The notes under the pieces: generated by a model
The model's input: only the letters and a program-made list of their open reading frames with translations
The model's database searches: none
What the model was told of the DNA's origin: nothing
Shown: piece after piece, positions 53,466 through 62,336 of the stretch
How the letters are laid out: each line of letters opens with the position of its first letter
Numbering within the stretch: the stretch's first letter is position 1
Source: Cloacibacterium rupense
GTDB taxonomy: Bacteria; Bacteroidota; Bacteroidia; Flavobacteriales; Weeksellaceae
NCBI RefSeq assembly: GCF_014645495.1
Contig: NZ_BMLV01000001.1
Span: 62,001 to 126,000 of the forward strand
DNA: 64,000 nucleotides
Reading direction: 5' to 3'
Program-made: the position numbers and the translations under genes

Positions 53466-55301
53466 ATGGAAGCTATTTTCCTCTATTTCGGAAAGATGAT
53501 TGCAGTTTCGGCGGTTATGTCGGCGTATTATCTTTTGTTTCTTCGCGATAAAACATTTCATCATTACAATAGATTTTACCTTTTATCTACTGTAGTTTTG
53601 AGCTTGTTTTTGCCACTTCTTAAGTTAGAATATTTTACCATTGAAACAGACAGTAGAATTTTACTGTTGCTCAATCAGTTTCAACAAAATACTGCAGAAA
53701 ATCCTACGAAATCATTTGATTTTTGGAGTGTAGGAATTGCTGTTTTGGCACTCATTTCATTGTTTTTAATTCTGAAAATCGCCATCGGTTTGCTTAGAAT
53801 CAGTCGATTGAGAAAAGAATTTCCGAAAGAAACTTTAGAAGGAATCACTTTTTATAATACCAATTTACAAGACGCACCATTTTCGTTTTTCAGAAATCTA
53901 TTTTGGAAGAATTCTATTCTCATCAATTCAGATTTAGGAAAACAAATCCTAAAACACGAAATGGTACATATAGAACAGAAACACAGTATCGATAAACTTT
54001 TTATACAAATTGTTCAATCGGTTTTTTGGTTCAACCCGATATTTTACTTCATTAAAAAAGAAATCAACCTCATTCATGAATATCTGGCAGACCATAAAGC
54101 TGTAAAACAAAGCGATACTCGGGCATTTGCGCAGATGCTATTGGCCAGTAATTTTTCCGGAAATGTATTACCAGCCACGAGTCCGTTTTTATCATCTAAC
54201 CTTAAAAAACGACTAAAAATGCTTACACAACAAAAAACAAAATTCAGTTATGCGCGTAGAATCTTAGCATTGCCAATTCTATTCTTGGTTTCATTTGCAC
54301 TACTGGTTAATGCAAAAAACAAAGAAATTAAAGAAACGAATAATGCGATTGCTATTGCAGTACAAACGCTTAAAAAAGATACCACCATCAGGAAGCAAGT
54401 TCCTGTAGATAGTTTGGTGAAATTTCATCAAGAAAAAATAAAAGATGCATCAGAAAAACTGAAAAAAGAAAACGAAAAAATTACCACGCTAAGCGAAGAA
54501 ACACGTAAAAAATCTGAGGAATTACAAAAAATTGCCAAAGAAAAAGGCAATGATAGTTATGAATTTGAACTAAAAGCAAAAGAATTAGACCAATTAGGCA
54601 GAGAAATAGACAAAGTAGCCCAATCTGATGACTATGTGAAAAATGTGAAAATTCTAGAATGGAATGGCAAAGAACTAGAAGATGTTTTTAATTCAAAAGA
54701 ATTTAAAGAAAAATTCAAGTTTGATGAAAAAAAATTGAAAGAACTAGAAAAACTTGGTAAACTAAGAATCTTGACAGATGATGTGATTGGTAAAGTAGAA
54801 AGTTTCAGCTTTCCAGAAGGGGATTTCAATATGGTAATGCCTCAAATGCCTAGAAATGGAATGACTTTCAGAGCTGATGTTAATTATGAAGAAAATAAAG
54901 CTAACCTTACCAAAGCAGAAAAGAAAAAACTAGAAAAACTATCAAAAGAAAGAAAAGAACTCGCAGAAAAACAAGCAGAATTGGCAAAAAAACAAGCGGA
55001 AATTGCCAAACAACAGGCAGAAATTTCTAGAAAATATGCTCAAAATAATCCGTGGATAATTGGGGTAGGTGCTCATTCTCCTAATACTACTGTGGTAACA
55101 AGTACTTTAACCAAAATAAATCCAATAAAGGTAGATGGTAAAGACTACGGTAAAAATGTAAAAATTTACATTGACGGGAAATTGGCTGATAAGGCTGAAA
55201 TGGAGAAACTAAATCCTAGTGATATCGCAACGGTAAATGTTTATAAAAATAATAACAACGGAAAAGAAGAAGGAGAAATAAAAATAGTGACTAAAAAATA
55301 A
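53466..55301 (+). CDS. M56-family (BlaR1-like) membrane metallopeptidase
   Basis: A 611-residue sensor-type protease. Four membrane helices are visible (about 7-25, 36-52, 88-110, 265-282). The gluzincin site is HEMVH (164-168) with Glu205 in HEYLADH. Instead of the penicillin-binding domain of BlaR1, the extracytoplasmic half is a Lys/Glu-rich coiled coil (about 300-385 and 480-525) and a C-terminal TonB-plug-like module (KIYIDGKLADKAEMEKLNPSDIATVNVYKN). It probably cleaves the BlaI-like repressor in response to an envelope signal; the signal is unknown. Two GLPGLI genes follow. Confidence 0.88.
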   Translation: MEAIFLYFGKMIAVSAVMSAYYLLFLRDKTFHHYNRFYLLSTVVLSLFLPLLKLEYFTIETDSRILLLLNQFQQNTAENPTKSFDFWSVGIAVLALISLFLILKIAIGLLRISRLRKEFPKETLEGITFYNTNLQDAPFSFFRNLFWKNSILINSDLGKQILKHEMVHIEQKHSIDKLFIQIVQSVFWFNPIFYFIKKEINLIHEYLADHKAVKQSDTRAFAQMLLASNFSGNVLPATSPFLSSNLKKRLKMLTQQKTKFSYARRILALPILFLVSFALLVNAKNKEIKETNNAIAIAVQTLKKDTTIRKQVPVDSLVKFHQEKIKDASEKLKKENEKITTLSEETRKKSEELQKIAKEKGNDSYEFELKAKELDQLGREIDKVAQSDDYVKNVKILEWNGKELEDVFNSKEFKEKFKFDEKKLKELEKLGKLRILTDDVIGKVESFSFPEGDFNMVMPQMPRNGMTFRADVNYEENKANLTKAEKKKLEKLSKERKELAEKQAELAKKQAEIAKQQAEISRKYAQNNPWIIGVGAHSPNTTVVTSTLTKINPIKVDGKDYGKNVKIYIDGKLADKAEMEKLNPSDIATVNVYKNNNNGKEEGEIKIVTKK

Positions 55302-55339
55302 TACAATAATTAATTGTTTCAAAGTTTAAATCTTTAATG

Positions 55340-55387
55340 TAAATTTGAAATCCCAATCCTTCAAGGATACTAAATCCTTGAAGGATT
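55340..55387 (+). promoter_or_regulatory. Promoter element and hairpin before the first GLPGLI gene
   Basis: TAAATTTG at 55340-55347 fits a -7 element for the GLPGLI genes. Directly after it AATCCTTCAAGGAT (55356-55369) and ATCCTTGAAGGATT (55374-55387) form a 14-bp stem with a 4-nt loop, located in the leader. The hairpin may end the M56 transcript or be an mRNA leader structure. Confidence 0.5.
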
Positions 55388-55418
55388 TTACTAAAAAACG
55401 AAAATTAAAATTGTACCC

Positions 55419-56336
55419 ATGAAGAAAATATTTATACTTTTTATTTTTGCTGCATCATTTTTGCAAGCTCAAAATCATAGATTCATCTATGAATACAAAT
55501 TTGTTTCGGATTCTACGCAAAAAGATAATACGACTTCTGAAATGATGTTCCTAGACATAACTAAAAATGGTTCTAAGTACTACAGCAGAGAAGTATATGT
55601 ACAAGATTCCATCATAAAAGCTGACTTAGAGAAACAATTAAAAGCTGGAATTTCTAATATTAACATAAAAAGAAATGATAAAGGAAAAGTAAGGTACAAA
55701 GTCACTAAAGATTACTCTAAAAACAAAACCTACTTCAATACCAAAATTGGTACAGATTCTTACAAAGTTTTAGAAGACAGAACCCTCAATTGGAAGGTTT
55801 TACCAGAAAAGCAAAAAATAGGTTCTTGGGAAGCTCAAAAAGCGACCACAGAATTTGCAGGTAGAAAATGGACAGCTTGGTTTGCAGAAGAACTTCCGTT
55901 TAATGATGGACCTTACAAATTCAAAGGTTTACCAGGATTAATTGTTAAAATTTCAGACGATACCAATTCTCATAGTATGGAACTAAGAGGAACAGCTAAA
56001 TTTAACACGATAGAAGAAGAAAATGCGGCCCAAAATACGACCACAGGAAATGGAATGGTTACCAGAACTATAATTGTGGGTGATGGTTTCGGGAATGCTA
56101 AAGATGAAATAGAAATCAATAGAGAAAAATATAAAAAAATGTTTTGGGAAGACAGAGAAGATCCTACAAAATCCCTTAAAATGATGCAAGGAAGAGAAGG
56201 CTTAGTGATGAAATTTAAAGACCAAAATGGTAATGAAATGTCAATGGCTGATATGATAAAACGTCGCGAAGAAATGCAAAAAGAAGCCAATAAAAGAAAT
56301 AACAACTTGCTAGAAATAGATTTATTAAAAAAATAG
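55419..56336 (+). CDS. GLPGLI-family secreted protein, copy 1
   Basis: A 305-residue periplasmic or secreted protein of the Bacteroidota GLPGLI family, named for the motif seen here in YKFKGLPGLIVKI (near 171). It has a signal peptide (1-17, ending LQA) and a C-terminal helical tail. GLPGLI proteins are often encoded beside BlaR1-like M56 proteases and TonB systems; their function is unsettled. It is followed 5 nt later by a paralogue, so both come from tandem duplication. Confidence 0.88.
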   Translation: MKKIFILFIFAASFLQAQNHRFIYEYKFVSDSTQKDNTTSEMMFLDITKNGSKYYSREVYVQDSIIKADLEKQLKAGISNINIKRNDKGKVRYKVTKDYSKNKTYFNTKIGTDSYKVLEDRTLNWKVLPEKQKIGSWEAQKATTEFAGRKWTAWFAEELPFNDGPYKFKGLPGLIVKISDDTNSHSMELRGTAKFNTIEEENAAQNTTTGNGMVTRTIIVGDGFGNAKDEIEINREKYKKMFWEDREDPTKSLKMMQGREGLVMKFKDQNGNEMSMADMIKRREEMQKEANKRNNNLLEIDLLKK

Positions 56337-56341
56337 AAATA

Positions 56342-57190
56342 ATGAATAAAAAAATCTTTGTTCTTTTGATTCTTGGGGTGATGAATTTTTTGTCGGCACA
56401 GAACCAAAGATTTACGTATGAGTACAAACTGGTATCAGACTCTACCCAACGTGATGATGTAAAAACTGAAATAATGAATTTAGACACTACGCCAAAAGGT
56501 TCTAAATTCTACAGTTATACTTCTTTTAAAAGTGATTCTCTAATGAGGGTAGATTTAGAAAAACAATTGAAATCTACGGGCTCTATCAATATCAGAACAG
56601 ACCAAAGAAAAGGCGTGGTGAGATATACCGTTGCTAAAAATTATCTAAACGGAAATATAGATTTCCGCACAAGAATTGGTATGGACGCCTTCCGTGTGGC
56701 CGAAGACCGAAAAATCTCTTGGAAAATATTCCCAGATAAACAGAAAATAGGAAATTGGGAAACCCAAAAAGCAACCGCAGAATTTGCAGGCAGAAAATGG
56801 ACGGCTTGGTTTTGTAATGATATTCCTATTCAAGACGGACCATACAAATTTTCTGGCTTACCAGGCTTAATTATAAAATTAGAAGATGATACTCTATCTC
56901 ATATGTATCAATTAATGGCCATTAAAAATTTGGGAACTCTAGAGCCTCAAATTTATGCTTTTGAAATCTCTAAAGAAATTCCATTAACATTAGTAGAGTA
57001 CAAAAAACTATTTTTAGAGCACAGAAAAGACCCCGCAAAAGGAATGAGACAAATTAGTATGGACAACGGTGTAGTGATTAACATGACCAATAGTCCAGAA
57101 AATAATAAGTTTATGAAAGAAAGAGAAGAACGCCTTAAAGAACAAATTAAAAAAGATAATAATCTAATCGAAATTGACCTTTTGAAATAG
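56342..57190 (+). CDS. GLPGLI-family secreted protein, copy 2
   Basis: A 282-residue paralogue of the preceding gene: both share FTYEYKLVSDSTQ near the N-terminus, KIGxWExQKATxEFAGRKWTAWF, DGPYKFxGLPGLI and a closing DNNLIEIDLLK. A signal peptide is present (1-19, ending SAQ). Copy 2 lacks the roughly 20-residue Thr/Gly-rich insert that copy 1 has after its GLPGLI strand. Cotranscription with copy 1 is likely. Confidence 0.88.
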   Translation: MNKKIFVLLILGVMNFLSAQNQRFTYEYKLVSDSTQRDDVKTEIMNLDTTPKGSKFYSYTSFKSDSLMRVDLEKQLKSTGSINIRTDQRKGVVRYTVAKNYLNGNIDFRTRIGMDAFRVAEDRKISWKIFPDKQKIGNWETQKATAEFAGRKWTAWFCNDIPIQDGPYKFSGLPGLIIKLEDDTLSHMYQLMAIKNLGTLEPQIYAFEISKEIPLTLVEYKKLFLEHRKDPAKGMRQISMDNGVVINMTNSPENNKFMKEREERLKEQIKKDNNLIEIDLLK

Positions 57191-57206
57191 AAATGAAAAT
57201 AAAACA

Positions 57207-57250
57207 AAAAAAATCCTGAAAATTTTCAAACTTTCAGGATTTTTTTATTA
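57207..57250 (+). terminator. Terminator after the GLPGLI pair
   Basis: Stem AAAATCCTGAAA / TTTCAGGATTTT with about a 10-nt loop and T run. It is probably shared with the convergent transaldolase gene. Confidence 0.88.
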
Positions 57251-57288
57251 TTCCAACTTCTAACTTCCATCTTCCATCTCAATCTTCA

Positions 57289-57942
57289 CTACATCATCTT
57301 CTTAGAATCTGCAATAAACTGCGCCAAACCAGCATCAGTCAAAGGATGTTTAAGCAAAGATAAAATCGGAGGAAGTGGAGACGTAATCACATCTGCACCT
57401 ATTTTTGCACAGTTGATAATGTGCATAGAGTGGCGAATAGAAGCTGCTAGAATTTCAGTTTGATAATCATAATTGTCAAAAATGATTCTAATTTCTTCAA
57501 TCAGATTAAGACCATCAGTAGAAACATCATCTAATCTTCCCAAAAACGGAGAAACGTAGGTGGCACCCGCTTTCGCAGCCAAAAGAGCTTGGCCAGCAGA
57601 GAAAATTAGAGTACAGTTGGTTTTAATCCCTTTATCTGTAAAATATTTCAAAGCCTTTATTCCGTCTTTAATCATAGGAATTTTCACCACAATATTCGGG
57701 TGAATTGCCGCCAATTCTTCGCCTTCTTTTATCATTTCTTCGTAAGTGGTAGAAAGAACTTCCGCAGAAATATCACCATCTACAATCTCGCAAATCGTTT
57801 TGTAGTGGTTCATAATTGCCTCTTTTCCTACAATTCCTTCTTTCGCCATCAGGCTAGGGTTGGTAGTTACACCATCTAGAATTCCTAAATCTTTCGCTTC
57901 TCTTATTTGGTCAAGATTAGCAGTATCAATAAAAAATTTCAT
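57289..57942 (-). CDS. tal: Transaldolase, small (FSA-like) type
   Basis: Transfers a dihydroxyacetone unit between sugar phosphates in the pentose phosphate pathway. The 217-residue protein is of the short transaldolase/fructose-6-phosphate aldolase subfamily. The Schiff-base Lys87 lies in VVKIPM and DGVTTNPSL is the first phosphate-binding segment. Position 114 is Phe (TLIFSAGQA). In this subfamily Phe accompanies transaldolase activity and Tyr the FSA activity, so transaldolase is preferred. Monocistronic. Confidence 0.92.
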   Translation of the reverse strand: MKFFIDTANLDQIREAKDLGILDGVTTNPSLMAKEGIVGKEAIMNHYKTICEIVDGDISAEVLSTTYEEMIKEGEELAAIHPNIVVKIPMIKDGIKALKYFTDKGIKTNCTLIFSAGQALLAAKAGATYVSPFLGRLDDVSTDGLNLIEEIRIIFDNYDYQTEILAASIRHSMHIINCAKIGADVITSPLPPILSLLKHPLTDAGLAQFIADSKKMM

Positions 57943-58150
57943 CTTAAAATTATTTTTTTACAAAGATAAGAATTAGCGATTAGTTTTTCGGGATTAGTTT
58001 TTAGTTTTTTTGGCGCACATTTCCAGCTTTCGCTACTCGCTTCCCAAAAAATCCAAAGCAAAGCCTTCACATTTTTTTTGGGAGAGCTCAAACATGCCGC
58101 TCAATCTGGGGCGCAGTTCACTTCTCAAAACAACTTTTTTTCCATAAATT

Positions 58151-58206
58151 TGAACCATTCAAACCATATCAAACAAAATCAAACCACATCAAACCTTTTC
58201 AAACTT
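58151..58206 (+). repeat. 10-bp tandem array (AAACCANNTC) before pepE
   Basis: Units TGAACCATTC, AAACCATATC, AAACAAAATC, AAACCACATC, AAACCTTTTC, AAACTT follow each other at exactly 10 bp and run right into the ATG at 58207. Confidence 0.92.
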
Positions 58207-58899
58207 ATGAATGTCCTTCTCGCTTCCACATCCACACTTTTTGGTGGGAAATATTTAGAATACATTAAAAAAGAAATTCAAGAATTATTCTCAGGAATTG
58301 ATGAAATTATTTTCGTTCCTTTTGCAAGACCAGGTGGAATTTCACACGACGATTACACCGAAATCGCTAGAAATTTCTTTGCAGAAATCAATATCAAAGT
58401 AAAAGGACTTCATGAATTCGAAGATAAAATTTCGGCAATTAATTCTGCAAAAGGCTATTTCACAGGTGGCGGAAACACCTTTCTTTTGGTAAAAACCCTT
58501 CACGAAGAAAATTTAATGAATGTTTTAGCAGAAAATGTAAAATCAGGCAAACCTTATCTAGGCAGTTCCGCAGGAAGCAACATTGGAGGCATCAATATGA
58601 AAACTACCAATGATATGCCCATCGTATATCCACCCAATTTTGATTGTATGGGCTTGGTTCCTTTTAATATCAATCCTCATTATTTAGACCCAAATCCACA
58701 AATTAAGCACAACGGAGAAACCAGAGAAACTAGAATCAGAGAGTTTCTCACCCAAAATAATATTAAAGTTGTAGGCTTAAGAGAAGGAAGCTGGATTCGC
58801 AGAATCGGCGATAAAATTACCACCGAAGGAACAGAGCTCACCAGAATTTTCGAGAAAGGAAAAGAGCCTTATGAATTGGAGAGTGGAAGTGAGTTGTAG
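58207..58899 (+). CDS. pepE: Dipeptidase E
   Basis: Serine peptidase (family S51) that cleaves Asp-X dipeptides. I use ATG 58207 (230 residues, MNVLLASTSTLFGG); the frame extends 43 codons upstream through the repeat array but carries no family sequence there. The nucleophile is Ser121 in GSSAGSNIGG and the family strand TGGGNTFLLV precedes it; NPHYLDP supplies the conserved His. Length matches Salmonella PepE (229). A repeat-rich spacer follows. Confidence 0.93.
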   Translation: MNVLLASTSTLFGGKYLEYIKKEIQELFSGIDEIIFVPFARPGGISHDDYTEIARNFFAEINIKVKGLHEFEDKISAINSAKGYFTGGGNTFLLVKTLHEENLMNVLAENVKSGKPYLGSSAGSNIGGINMKTTNDMPIVYPPNFDCMGLVPFNINPHYLDPNPQIKHNGETRETRIREFLTQNNIKVVGLREGSWIRRIGDKITTEGTELTRIFEKGKEPYELESGSEL

Positions 58900-58960
58900 A
58901 GTTTTAGAGTGGGAGAGTTGTAGAGTGATAGAGTTTTAGAGAAATGGAGTGATAGAGTTT
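58891..58960 (+). repeat. Short tandem array (GAGTTNTAGA type) after pepE
   Basis: Units such as GAGTTGTAGA, GTTTTAGAGT, GAGAGTTGTA, GAGTGATAGA and GAGTTTTAGA form an irregular 9-10-bp array between pepE and the next gene. It lies about 25 nt before the next ATG. Confidence 0.65.
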
Positions 58961-58985
58961 TTAGACAATTTGAAACTATTTCATC

Positions 58986-59570
58986 ATGAAAAAATTATTT
59001 GTTTTTATTTTTTTAGCTTCTTTTTTAAGTGCCTTTTCTCAAGAGAAAGTTACTGAAAAAGATATTTATGAAGTGGTGAATTTTGTAATTAAAAATCGCA
59101 AAGAGAGATTGCAAGAGAAGGGTTTTAAAATTAAATTTTTAATGAGAAGTAAATCAGATTCTGCGGTTTATCATTATTTAAATAAGATAGAAGAAAATTT
59201 TTACAGTATTGAAGAAAATCCGAATGATTTTTTCACCAATAATGATATTGAGTTTATCAATAAACAAATTGGTGATAATCTTAATTTTAACTTCCAACAA
59301 AAATTAATCAATCAATTGAAAATTCTTTCTGTAGAAGAGTATAAAAAATTAGGAACAGGAAAAGAATTTTGGAAAAATTATGATACAAAATATGGTAAAA
59401 AATCTTTTGTAGAAATGATGGTTCCTCTATTTTCGTTAGACAAAAAAACAGTAATTATAGAATATAGTAATATTACTGGTTCTAGAGGCGGTTTTGGAGA
59501 AATTGTTATTTTGAAAAAAGAAAATAATACTTGGAAATATTTGAAAAATCTTTCTGCTTGGAAATTTTAA
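58986..59570 (+). CDS. Secreted protein of unknown function
   Basis: A 194-residue protein with a signal peptide (1-18, ending AFS). The mature part is helical and Lys/Asn-rich at first, then has a C-terminal strand pair (KKTVIIEYSNITGSRGGFGEIVILKKENNTWKYLKNLSAWKF) that resembles the ending of many secreted Bacteroidota proteins of the nuclear-transport-factor-like type. No family identified. Downstream at 59571-59746 there is no gene. Confidence 0.7.
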   Translation: MKKLFVFIFLASFLSAFSQEKVTEKDIYEVVNFVIKNRKERLQEKGFKIKFLMRSKSDSAVYHYLNKIEENFYSIEENPNDFFTNNDIEFINKQIGDNLNFNFQQKLINQLKILSVEEYKKLGTGKEFWKNYDTKYGKKSFVEMMVPLFSLDKKTVIIEYSNITGSRGGFGEIVILKKENNTWKYLKNLSAWKF

Positions 59571-59746
59571 TTAGTAAAAAAGCGTTCCATAGGAACGCAA
59601 TGTTAAGAGATTAATTTCAACCAAAAATTAATTCATCAAATTAAATTTTCTAGCATCAATTTTTGGTGAAAAATATTTTTTAATTTTTTTTCAATGATTT
59701 TTATCAGTTTATTTTTTTTAGAAGAAATATTTTAACTGAAATTCAC

Positions 59747-60157
59747 TTAGTTTTCCCAATTTTTTTCGATGAGTTTCATTAAAAAATCGGGACATTTAGA
59801 CACTTTGTTGGTGGTCGCATCCAAAAAAAATAAGGTAACGGTAGCCTCAGAAATTTTTTGTTTAGATTGATTATAAATTTCATATTCAAATTCTATTCTT
59901 ACCCCAGGAATTTTTTTTACATAGGTATGAATTTCTAAAATTTCGTCATAAAAAGCAGGCTTTAAATACTTAATTTTATACTCAGAAACAGGCAGCCAAA
60001 ATCCAAGTTTCTCGATTTCATCGTATGAAATCCCTATACTTCTAAAGAGTTCTACACGGGCTACTTCTAGGTACTCTGCATAGTTGCCATAGTAAACATA
60101 TTTCATAGCGTCTGTTTCTCCGTAACGTACTCTTAATGAGTGGGTTGTGTGTATCAT
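59747..60157 (-). CDS. Acyl-CoA thioesterase, 4-hydroxybenzoyl-CoA thioesterase (YbgC) type
   Basis: A 136-residue hotdog thioesterase from ATG 60157 (MIHTTHSLRVRYGETDAMKYVYYGNYAEYLEVARVELFR). The active-site Asp lies in GETDAMKYVYYGNY, and the family's NYxxxxExAR pattern follows. The family hydrolyses acyl-CoAs and is coupled to the Tol-Pal system in Proteobacteria, which is not seen here. The frame is open 7 codons further upstream, but the first ATG does not have better context. The dnaA gene lies divergently 137 bp away. Confidence 0.88.
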   Translation of the reverse strand: MIHTTHSLRVRYGETDAMKYVYYGNYAEYLEVARVELFRSIGISYDEIEKLGFWLPVSEYKIKYLKPAFYDEILEIHTYVKKIPGVRIEFEYEIYNQSKQKISEATVTLFFLDATTNKVSKCPDFLMKLIEKNWEN

Positions 60158-60294
60158 TATAACTTTTTCTTTATACATACAAATATATTTTTAAAAAAGC
60201 AATACCCCAAAAATTTTTTTAAGAAAAAATTATTTTTCATATTTGTCTTTCCGATAAAAATTACATAATCAGAGAAAATTACGCAGACAAAAAA

Positions 60295-61746
60295 ATGGAT
60301 CAAAATTTAGGATTGATTTGGGAAAGGTGTCTCAAGTTTATGAGAGACAATCTCAGCGCAGCAGAGAATGAAGATGTTAAGAAATTAGAACACTCATTTG
60401 ATCTTTTATTCGACAAAGTACAACCACTTTCATTGGTGAACCACAATCTTACATTGCTGGTGCCATCTGACTTCTATAAAGAATATATAGAAGAAAACTA
60501 CCTTGCCTTATTATCGTCTGCTCTTAAAAAAAATATCGGAAAAGGAGTGAAATTGTGGTATTCTGTAATGGAAAATAAACCACAAGGAAAAGAAAAACCT
60601 ACCCTTCAAAATTATAAAGGTATCTCTGTACAAGCTCCTAAAGTACAAGAGGTTAGACCTGCTTCTTTCTCTGGCAATGTGGTCAATCCTTTCGTAGTTC
60701 CAGGAATCAAAAAAGTAAATATAGATTCTAACCTTAACCCGAATCTTAATTTTGATAATTTCGTAGAAGGTGAAAGCAATAAATTTGCTTCTACGGTAGC
60801 TAAAACAATTGCCAAAAGACCAGGCGCTACTTCTTTCAACCCATTATTTATTCACGGTGGTGTAGGAGTAGGTAAAACGCACCTAGCACATGCAATAGGT
60901 CTAGATGTAAAAACAAATTTTCCAGATAAAATAGTTCTTTACTTATCTTCAGAAAAATTTATCCAGCAGTTCGTTTCTGCTGCCAAAGCTCAAAACAAAA
61001 CAGATTTTGGTAATTTTTATCAAATGGTAGATGTTTTGATTATTGATGATATTCAGTTCTTGTCTGGTAAGGCAGCTACTCAGGATATGTTTTTCCATAT
61101 TTTTGATCATCTTCATCAGACGGGTAAACAAATTATTTTAACCTCTGATAAAGCGCCAGCCGATATTCAAGATATCCAAGAGAGAATTGTTTCTAGATTC
61201 AAATGGGGACTTTCTGCAGAAGTAAAATCTCCTGATTATGACACCAGAAAGAAAATCATAATTGATAAATTACACAGAGATGGTATTGCTTTGAAAGAAG
61301 ATATGGTAGATTTCTTAGCTGGTGAAGTAAAATCTAACGTAAGAGAGCTAATAGGAGTTATCAATTCTGTGATTGCGCATTCTATGATTTCTAAGTCTGA
61401 TTTAAGTTTAGAATTACTAAAAGAAACCATCAATAAAATTGCAGCCAATCAAAAGAAAACCATCAATATTCCTTATATCCAAGAAGTGGTTTGCGAATAT
61501 TTTGGAATTAAGAGAGAGCAATTATTGTCTAAAACCAGAAAAAGAGAAATCGCATTACCAAGACAATTGGCCATGTATTTTGCAAAAGAGTACACCAATG
61601 CTACTTTTACAAAAATTGGCGAGGAAATGGGCGGAAAAGACCATTCTACGGTAATGTATGCTTGTGAAACAATAAGAGATGTTTCTAAAATAGATAAAGA
61701 ATTAAAAAAATATCTGAAAGAAATTAAAGAAAAAATATTTGAATAA
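60295..61746 (+). CDS. dnaA: Chromosomal replication initiator DnaA
   Basis: Initiates replication at oriC. The 483-residue protein has the standard domains: N-terminal oligomerisation domain (1-85), a linker, the AAA+ domain with Walker A GGVGVGKTH (188-196) and Walker B LIIDDIQFL (249-255), and the domain IV helix-turn-helix with the signature GGKDHSTVMYACETI. I saw no run of DnaA boxes (TTATNCACA) in the flanking 300 bp, so the origin is probably elsewhere, as is common in Bacteroidota. Confidence 0.97.
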   Translation: MDQNLGLIWERCLKFMRDNLSAAENEDVKKLEHSFDLLFDKVQPLSLVNHNLTLLVPSDFYKEYIEENYLALLSSALKKNIGKGVKLWYSVMENKPQGKEKPTLQNYKGISVQAPKVQEVRPASFSGNVVNPFVVPGIKKVNIDSNLNPNLNFDNFVEGESNKFASTVAKTIAKRPGATSFNPLFIHGGVGVGKTHLAHAIGLDVKTNFPDKIVLYLSSEKFIQQFVSAAKAQNKTDFGNFYQMVDVLIIDDIQFLSGKAATQDMFFHIFDHLHQTGKQIILTSDKAPADIQDIQERIVSRFKWGLSAEVKSPDYDTRKKIIIDKLHRDGIALKEDMVDFLAGEVKSNVRELIGVINSVIAHSMISKSDLSLELLKETINKIAANQKKTINIPYIQEVVCEYFGIKREQLLSKTRKREIALPRQLAMYFAKEYTNATFTKIGEEMGGKDHSTVMYACETIRDVSKIDKELKKYLKEIKEKIFE

Positions 61747-61842
61747 GTTCAATAAACTTTAATTGTTAATTTTTTGAAAGGAATTTTTTAAATCATTTAT
61801 GTTTAGAAAATTCCTTTTTCAATAAAACACAATTCATCATTT

Positions 61843-62295
61843 ATGAAAATATTAATGGTTTGCCTCGGGAATATCTGCCGAAGCCCACTAGCCGAAGGAA
61901 TTCTTCGCTCCAAAATATCTAAGGAACATACGGTAGCAAGTGCGGGTACCATTTCCTTCCACGAAGGAGAACACCCAGACAAACGTTCTATTTCTACTGC
62001 CAAAGGGCACGGGGTAGATATTTCTAAACAAAAAGCGCAATACTTCGAAAAGAAATTTTTTGATAAATTTGATAAAATCTTTTGTATGGATACCAAGAAT
62101 TATCAAGATGTTTTGTCTTTAGCAGAATCTGAAACTCAAAAAAACAAAGTTTCTATGATTTTGGAAGAAGCTGGCAATCATGGTAGAGCTGAAGTTCCAG
62201 ACCCATATTATGGTACTATGCAAGATTTTGAAAATGTGTACCAAATGTTAGATGAAGCGTGTGAAATAATTGCAGAAAAATATCAGCTGAGATAA
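61843..62295 (+). CDS. Low-molecular-weight protein-tyrosine phosphatase
   Basis: A 150-residue phosphatase of the LMW-PTP family. The P-loop CLGNICRS holds the nucleophile Cys7 and Arg13; the general acid Asp120 lies in VPDPYYG. The pattern and length match bacterial enzymes such as YwlE/Wzb. Target phosphoproteins are unknown; no tyrosine-kinase or capsule genes are near. It follows dnaA and precedes the methylase on the same strand. Confidence 0.94.
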   Translation: MKILMVCLGNICRSPLAEGILRSKISKEHTVASAGTISFHEGEHPDKRSISTAKGHGVDISKQKAQYFEKKFFDKFDKIFCMDTKNYQDVLSLAESETQKNKVSMILEEAGNHGRAEVPDPYYGTMQDFENVYQMLDEACEIIAEKYQLR

Positions 62296-62336
62296 ATGAA
62301 TATTTTTCTCATTAAATAAAAATCATTAATATAGAA

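Noticed and set aside
58078-58206. N-terminal extension of pepE by 43 residues
   Set aside because: The added sequence is translated repeat array and lacks any conserved feature. The ATG at 58207 matches the family length.
60179-60294. oriC next to dnaA
   Set aside because: No DnaA boxes were found in the dnaA leader or just after the gene.
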